From Candidatus Woesearchaeota archaeon (lineage in GTDB: Archaea; Nanobdellota; Nanobdellia; Woesearchaeales; JABIAG01): a stretch of 15,333 nt of DNA. How positions within the stretch are numbered: the stretch's first letter is position 1; every line of letters starts with the position of its first letter. Positions 13,825-15,333 of this stretch are shown here, piece after piece. The translations under genes and the position numbers were made by a program. Below the pieces are notes generated by a model. The model had not been told where the DNA came from. It made no database searches and saw only the letters and a program-made list of their open reading frames with translations. The stretch is taken from contig JAHWHN010000154.1 of the NCBI GenBank assembly GCA_019323235.1, positions 1 through 15,333 of the forward strand, in the 5' to 3' direction.

Positions 13825-14379
13825 ATGATTATTGGAATTACCGGAACACTCGGAGCTGGAAAAGGAACAATTGTTAATTTCTTAATAAAAAGAGGTTTTA
13901 AGCATCATTCAGTTAGAGAATTTTTAATAAAAGAACTTACTAAGAAGGATTTAGAAATAAATAGAGATAATATGACTTCTCTTGCAAATGAATTAAGATT
14001 TAAGTTTGGACCTAGCTATATCGTAGAACAATTATATAATGAAGCTAAAAATGAGAATAAAGATTGTATAATTGAAAGTATTAGAGCAATTGGAGAGGTC
14101 GAAGCTTTGAGAAAAAAAGGTAATTTTTATTTGCTTGCAGTAGATGCAGATAGAAAAATAAGATATGAAAGAATTTTGAAAAGAAATTCATCTACAGACA
14201 ATATTTCATTTGAAAAATTTTGTGAACAAGAAGATGTTGAAATGAATAATGATGACATTAACAAACAAAATTTAAGAAAATGTATAGAAATGGCAGATTA
14301 TGTTTTTGAAAATAATGGAAGTATTGAAGATTTAAAATCAAAGATTGAAGAATTTATTGAAGATATTAAATTAAATTGA
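13825..14379 (+). CDS. P-loop nucleotide kinase-like protein (CoaE/UPF0200-like)
   Basis: 184 aa, cytoplasmic. The N-terminal Walker A GTLGAGKGT (7-15) directly follows the first strand, as in small-molecule kinases such as adenylate, cytidylate and dephospho-CoA kinases. 'IIESIRAIGEVEAL' looks like the Walker B/DR-type strand and helix, and 'AVDADRKIRYERILKR' matches the substrate-side strand and the Arg-rich lid of this fold. The substrate cannot be assigned. A CoaE role is doubtful because archaea generally use an unrelated GTP-dependent dephospho-CoA kinase, so a nucleotide kinase or UPF0200-type function is equally possible. It is divergently transcribed from the Nudix fusion, which may hint at shared nucleotide metabolism (weak inference). 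The gene ends in TGA. Confidence 0.8.
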   Translation: MIIGITGTLGAGKGTIVNFLIKRGFKHHSVREFLIKELTKKDLEINRDNMTSLANELRFKFGPSYIVEQLYNEAKNENKDCIIESIRAIGEVEALRKKGNFYLLAVDADRKIRYERILKRNSSTDNISFEKFCEQEDVEMNNDDINKQNLRKCIEMADYVFENNGSIEDLKSKIEEFIEDIKLN

Positions 14380-14395
14380 TTAAATTACTAAGAGA

Positions 14396-15322
14396 TTATT
14401 TCCAACTCATGATATATTTTTTAATTTCTTTTAAATTTGGAAGAGATTTTAATTTTCTTTTATCCATATCTGTTTTAAAATCTCTAGACATTCTGAAACA
14501 ATGATCTTTAATTTCATCTAAAGAAAATCTATTTTCATATTTTTCATATAAGTCTATAAAATGAAATATTTGTTTCCTGATTTTCTCATTATCCATAACC
14601 TCTTGATGGAAAATCCAGGGTTTGTATTTAGATTCTCTTCCAACCATAATTCCATCACAGCCAGATTCAACTAACTTCCTCATACCCCATTCATAACTTT
14701 TAATATCACCGTTAGCAATTATTGGAATGGATGTTTTTTCTTTTATTTGTTTCATGATTTCCCAATTTGCTTTACCAGCATATTTTTGCATAGCGGTTCT
14801 TCCATGAACAATTATTGATTTTGCACCAGATTTTTCTAAATCTTGGCATAACTTTACGGCATTAATATTCTGAGAATCCCAACCGATTCTTATTTTAACA
14901 GTAACTGGTATTTTAACAGCATCGCTTAAAGAACGAATTATTTTACATAATTTATCTGGTTCTTTTAATAAAGCAGCTCCACATCCCCTATCCAAATATT
15001 TTTTTTCAATACATCCTGCATTTATATTAATAATATCACACATCTCTTCAACCAGTCTTGCAGATTGATTTATCTTTTTGATATCTCTACCTATCAATTG
15101 AATAACAATTGGACGTTCTATTTTATCTATATTTAGAAATTTTCTCACTTCTTCTTTTGTTTTCTTTGTGATTAAATTTACATCATACATTTGAGTAAAG
15201 ATTAACCCAGCACCATTTTCTTTTGATAAAATCATAAAAGAAGTACAATTTAGACCTGCCATAGGGGCCAAAGACCATCTATTAGGTATTTCTACATCTC
15301 CAATCTTGAATTTATCATCCAT
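14396..15322 (-). CDS. dus: tRNA-dihydrouridine synthase
   Basis: 308 aa. A flavin TIM-barrel enzyme that reduces specific uridines in the tRNA D-loop. It starts with the typical LAPMAGL (18-24) and has IQLIGRD (74-80), the catalytic loop INAGC (100-104), KIRIGW, IIVHGRTAMQ (the RNA-handling His-Gly-Arg segment), IPIIANGDI and GIMVGRE for FMN phosphate binding. The catalytic Cys (Cys104) is kept, but the Pro that normally follows (GCP) is Ile. The C-terminal 70 residues form the helical RNA-binding domain. The start is 11 nt from the window edge, so its promoter is not visible. It converges on the kinase-like gene with a 16-bp gap. Confidence 0.93.
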   Translation of the reverse strand: MDDKFKIGDVEIPNRWSLAPMAGLNCTSFMILSKENGAGLIFTQMYDVNLITKKTKEEVRKFLNIDKIERPIVIQLIGRDIKKINQSARLVEEMCDIININAGCIEKKYLDRGCGAALLKEPDKLCKIIRSLSDAVKIPVTVKIRIGWDSQNINAVKLCQDLEKSGAKSIIVHGRTAMQKYAGKANWEIMKQIKEKTSIPIIANGDIKSYEWGMRKLVESGCDGIMVGRESKYKPWIFHQEVMDNEKIRKQIFHFIDLYEKYENRFSLDEIKDHCFRMSRDFKTDMDKRKLKSLPNLKEIKKYIMSWK

Positions 15323-15333
15323 TTTTGAGTATA

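Noticed and set aside
1..15333. CRISPR arrays, insertion sequences, inteins, rRNA
   Set aside because: No regularly spaced repeats, transposase motifs, terminal repeats, intein blocks or rRNA-like sequence were seen. The only exact direct repeats are the short promoter elements before ftsZ.

Overview
The window looks like a chromosomal segment of a low-GC archaeon, most likely a small-genome DPANN-type lineage (Woesearchaeota/Pacearchaeota-like). The reasons are: both subunits of topoisomerase VI (archaeal type IIB), an archaeal FtsZ, a tRNA-Cys with an archaeal-type intron at position 37/38, TATA-box promoters, many Ig-like secreted proteins, and a Cys-rich 'CTDSDGG' surface module that I associate with DPANN proteins. 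No rRNA is present, so the lineage call is an inference. AGA is the dominant Arg codon, and a tRNA-Arg(UCU) is encoded here.

Layout. (1) 1-5930, an envelope block on the + strand: the 3' part of a large secreted Ig-like protein, a probably abundant surface protein anchored by a C-terminal membrane helix, a two-helix membrane protein with a glycosylation-sequon-rich tail, and a lipoprotein. (2) 6009-7001, a protein I do not recognise. (3) 7080-9868, top6B and top6A overlapping by ATGA; top6A carries one in-frame UGA between its catalytic-tyrosine and Toprim domains but is otherwise intact. (4) 9970-10257, tRNA-Arg(UCU) and intron-containing tRNA-Cys(GCA). (5) 10310-11436, a small winged-helix regulator and a nitroreductase-family protein. 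(6) 11638-12705, ftsZ on the - strand, with a strong terminator and a 314-base upstream region holding a duplicated promoter-like element. (7) 13020-15322, a winged-helix/Nudix fusion (-), a P-loop nucleotide-kinase-like protein (+) and a tRNA-dihydrouridine synthase (-).

Expression logic. For eight genes a TTTATATA-like box is centred about 24-28 nt before the chosen start codon, which implies leaderless mRNAs and corrects three starts. The surface protein at 1938 and ftsZ are exceptions: both have a short leader with a GGGGG Shine-Dalgarno-like run, and both end in strong hairpin/T-tract terminators with C-rich loops. The ftsZ terminator loop (ACCCCCUAUU) is a perfect 10-nt complement of the surface-protein SD region (AAUAGGGGGU). 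That complementarity and the top6A UGA are the two most unusual signals in the window.
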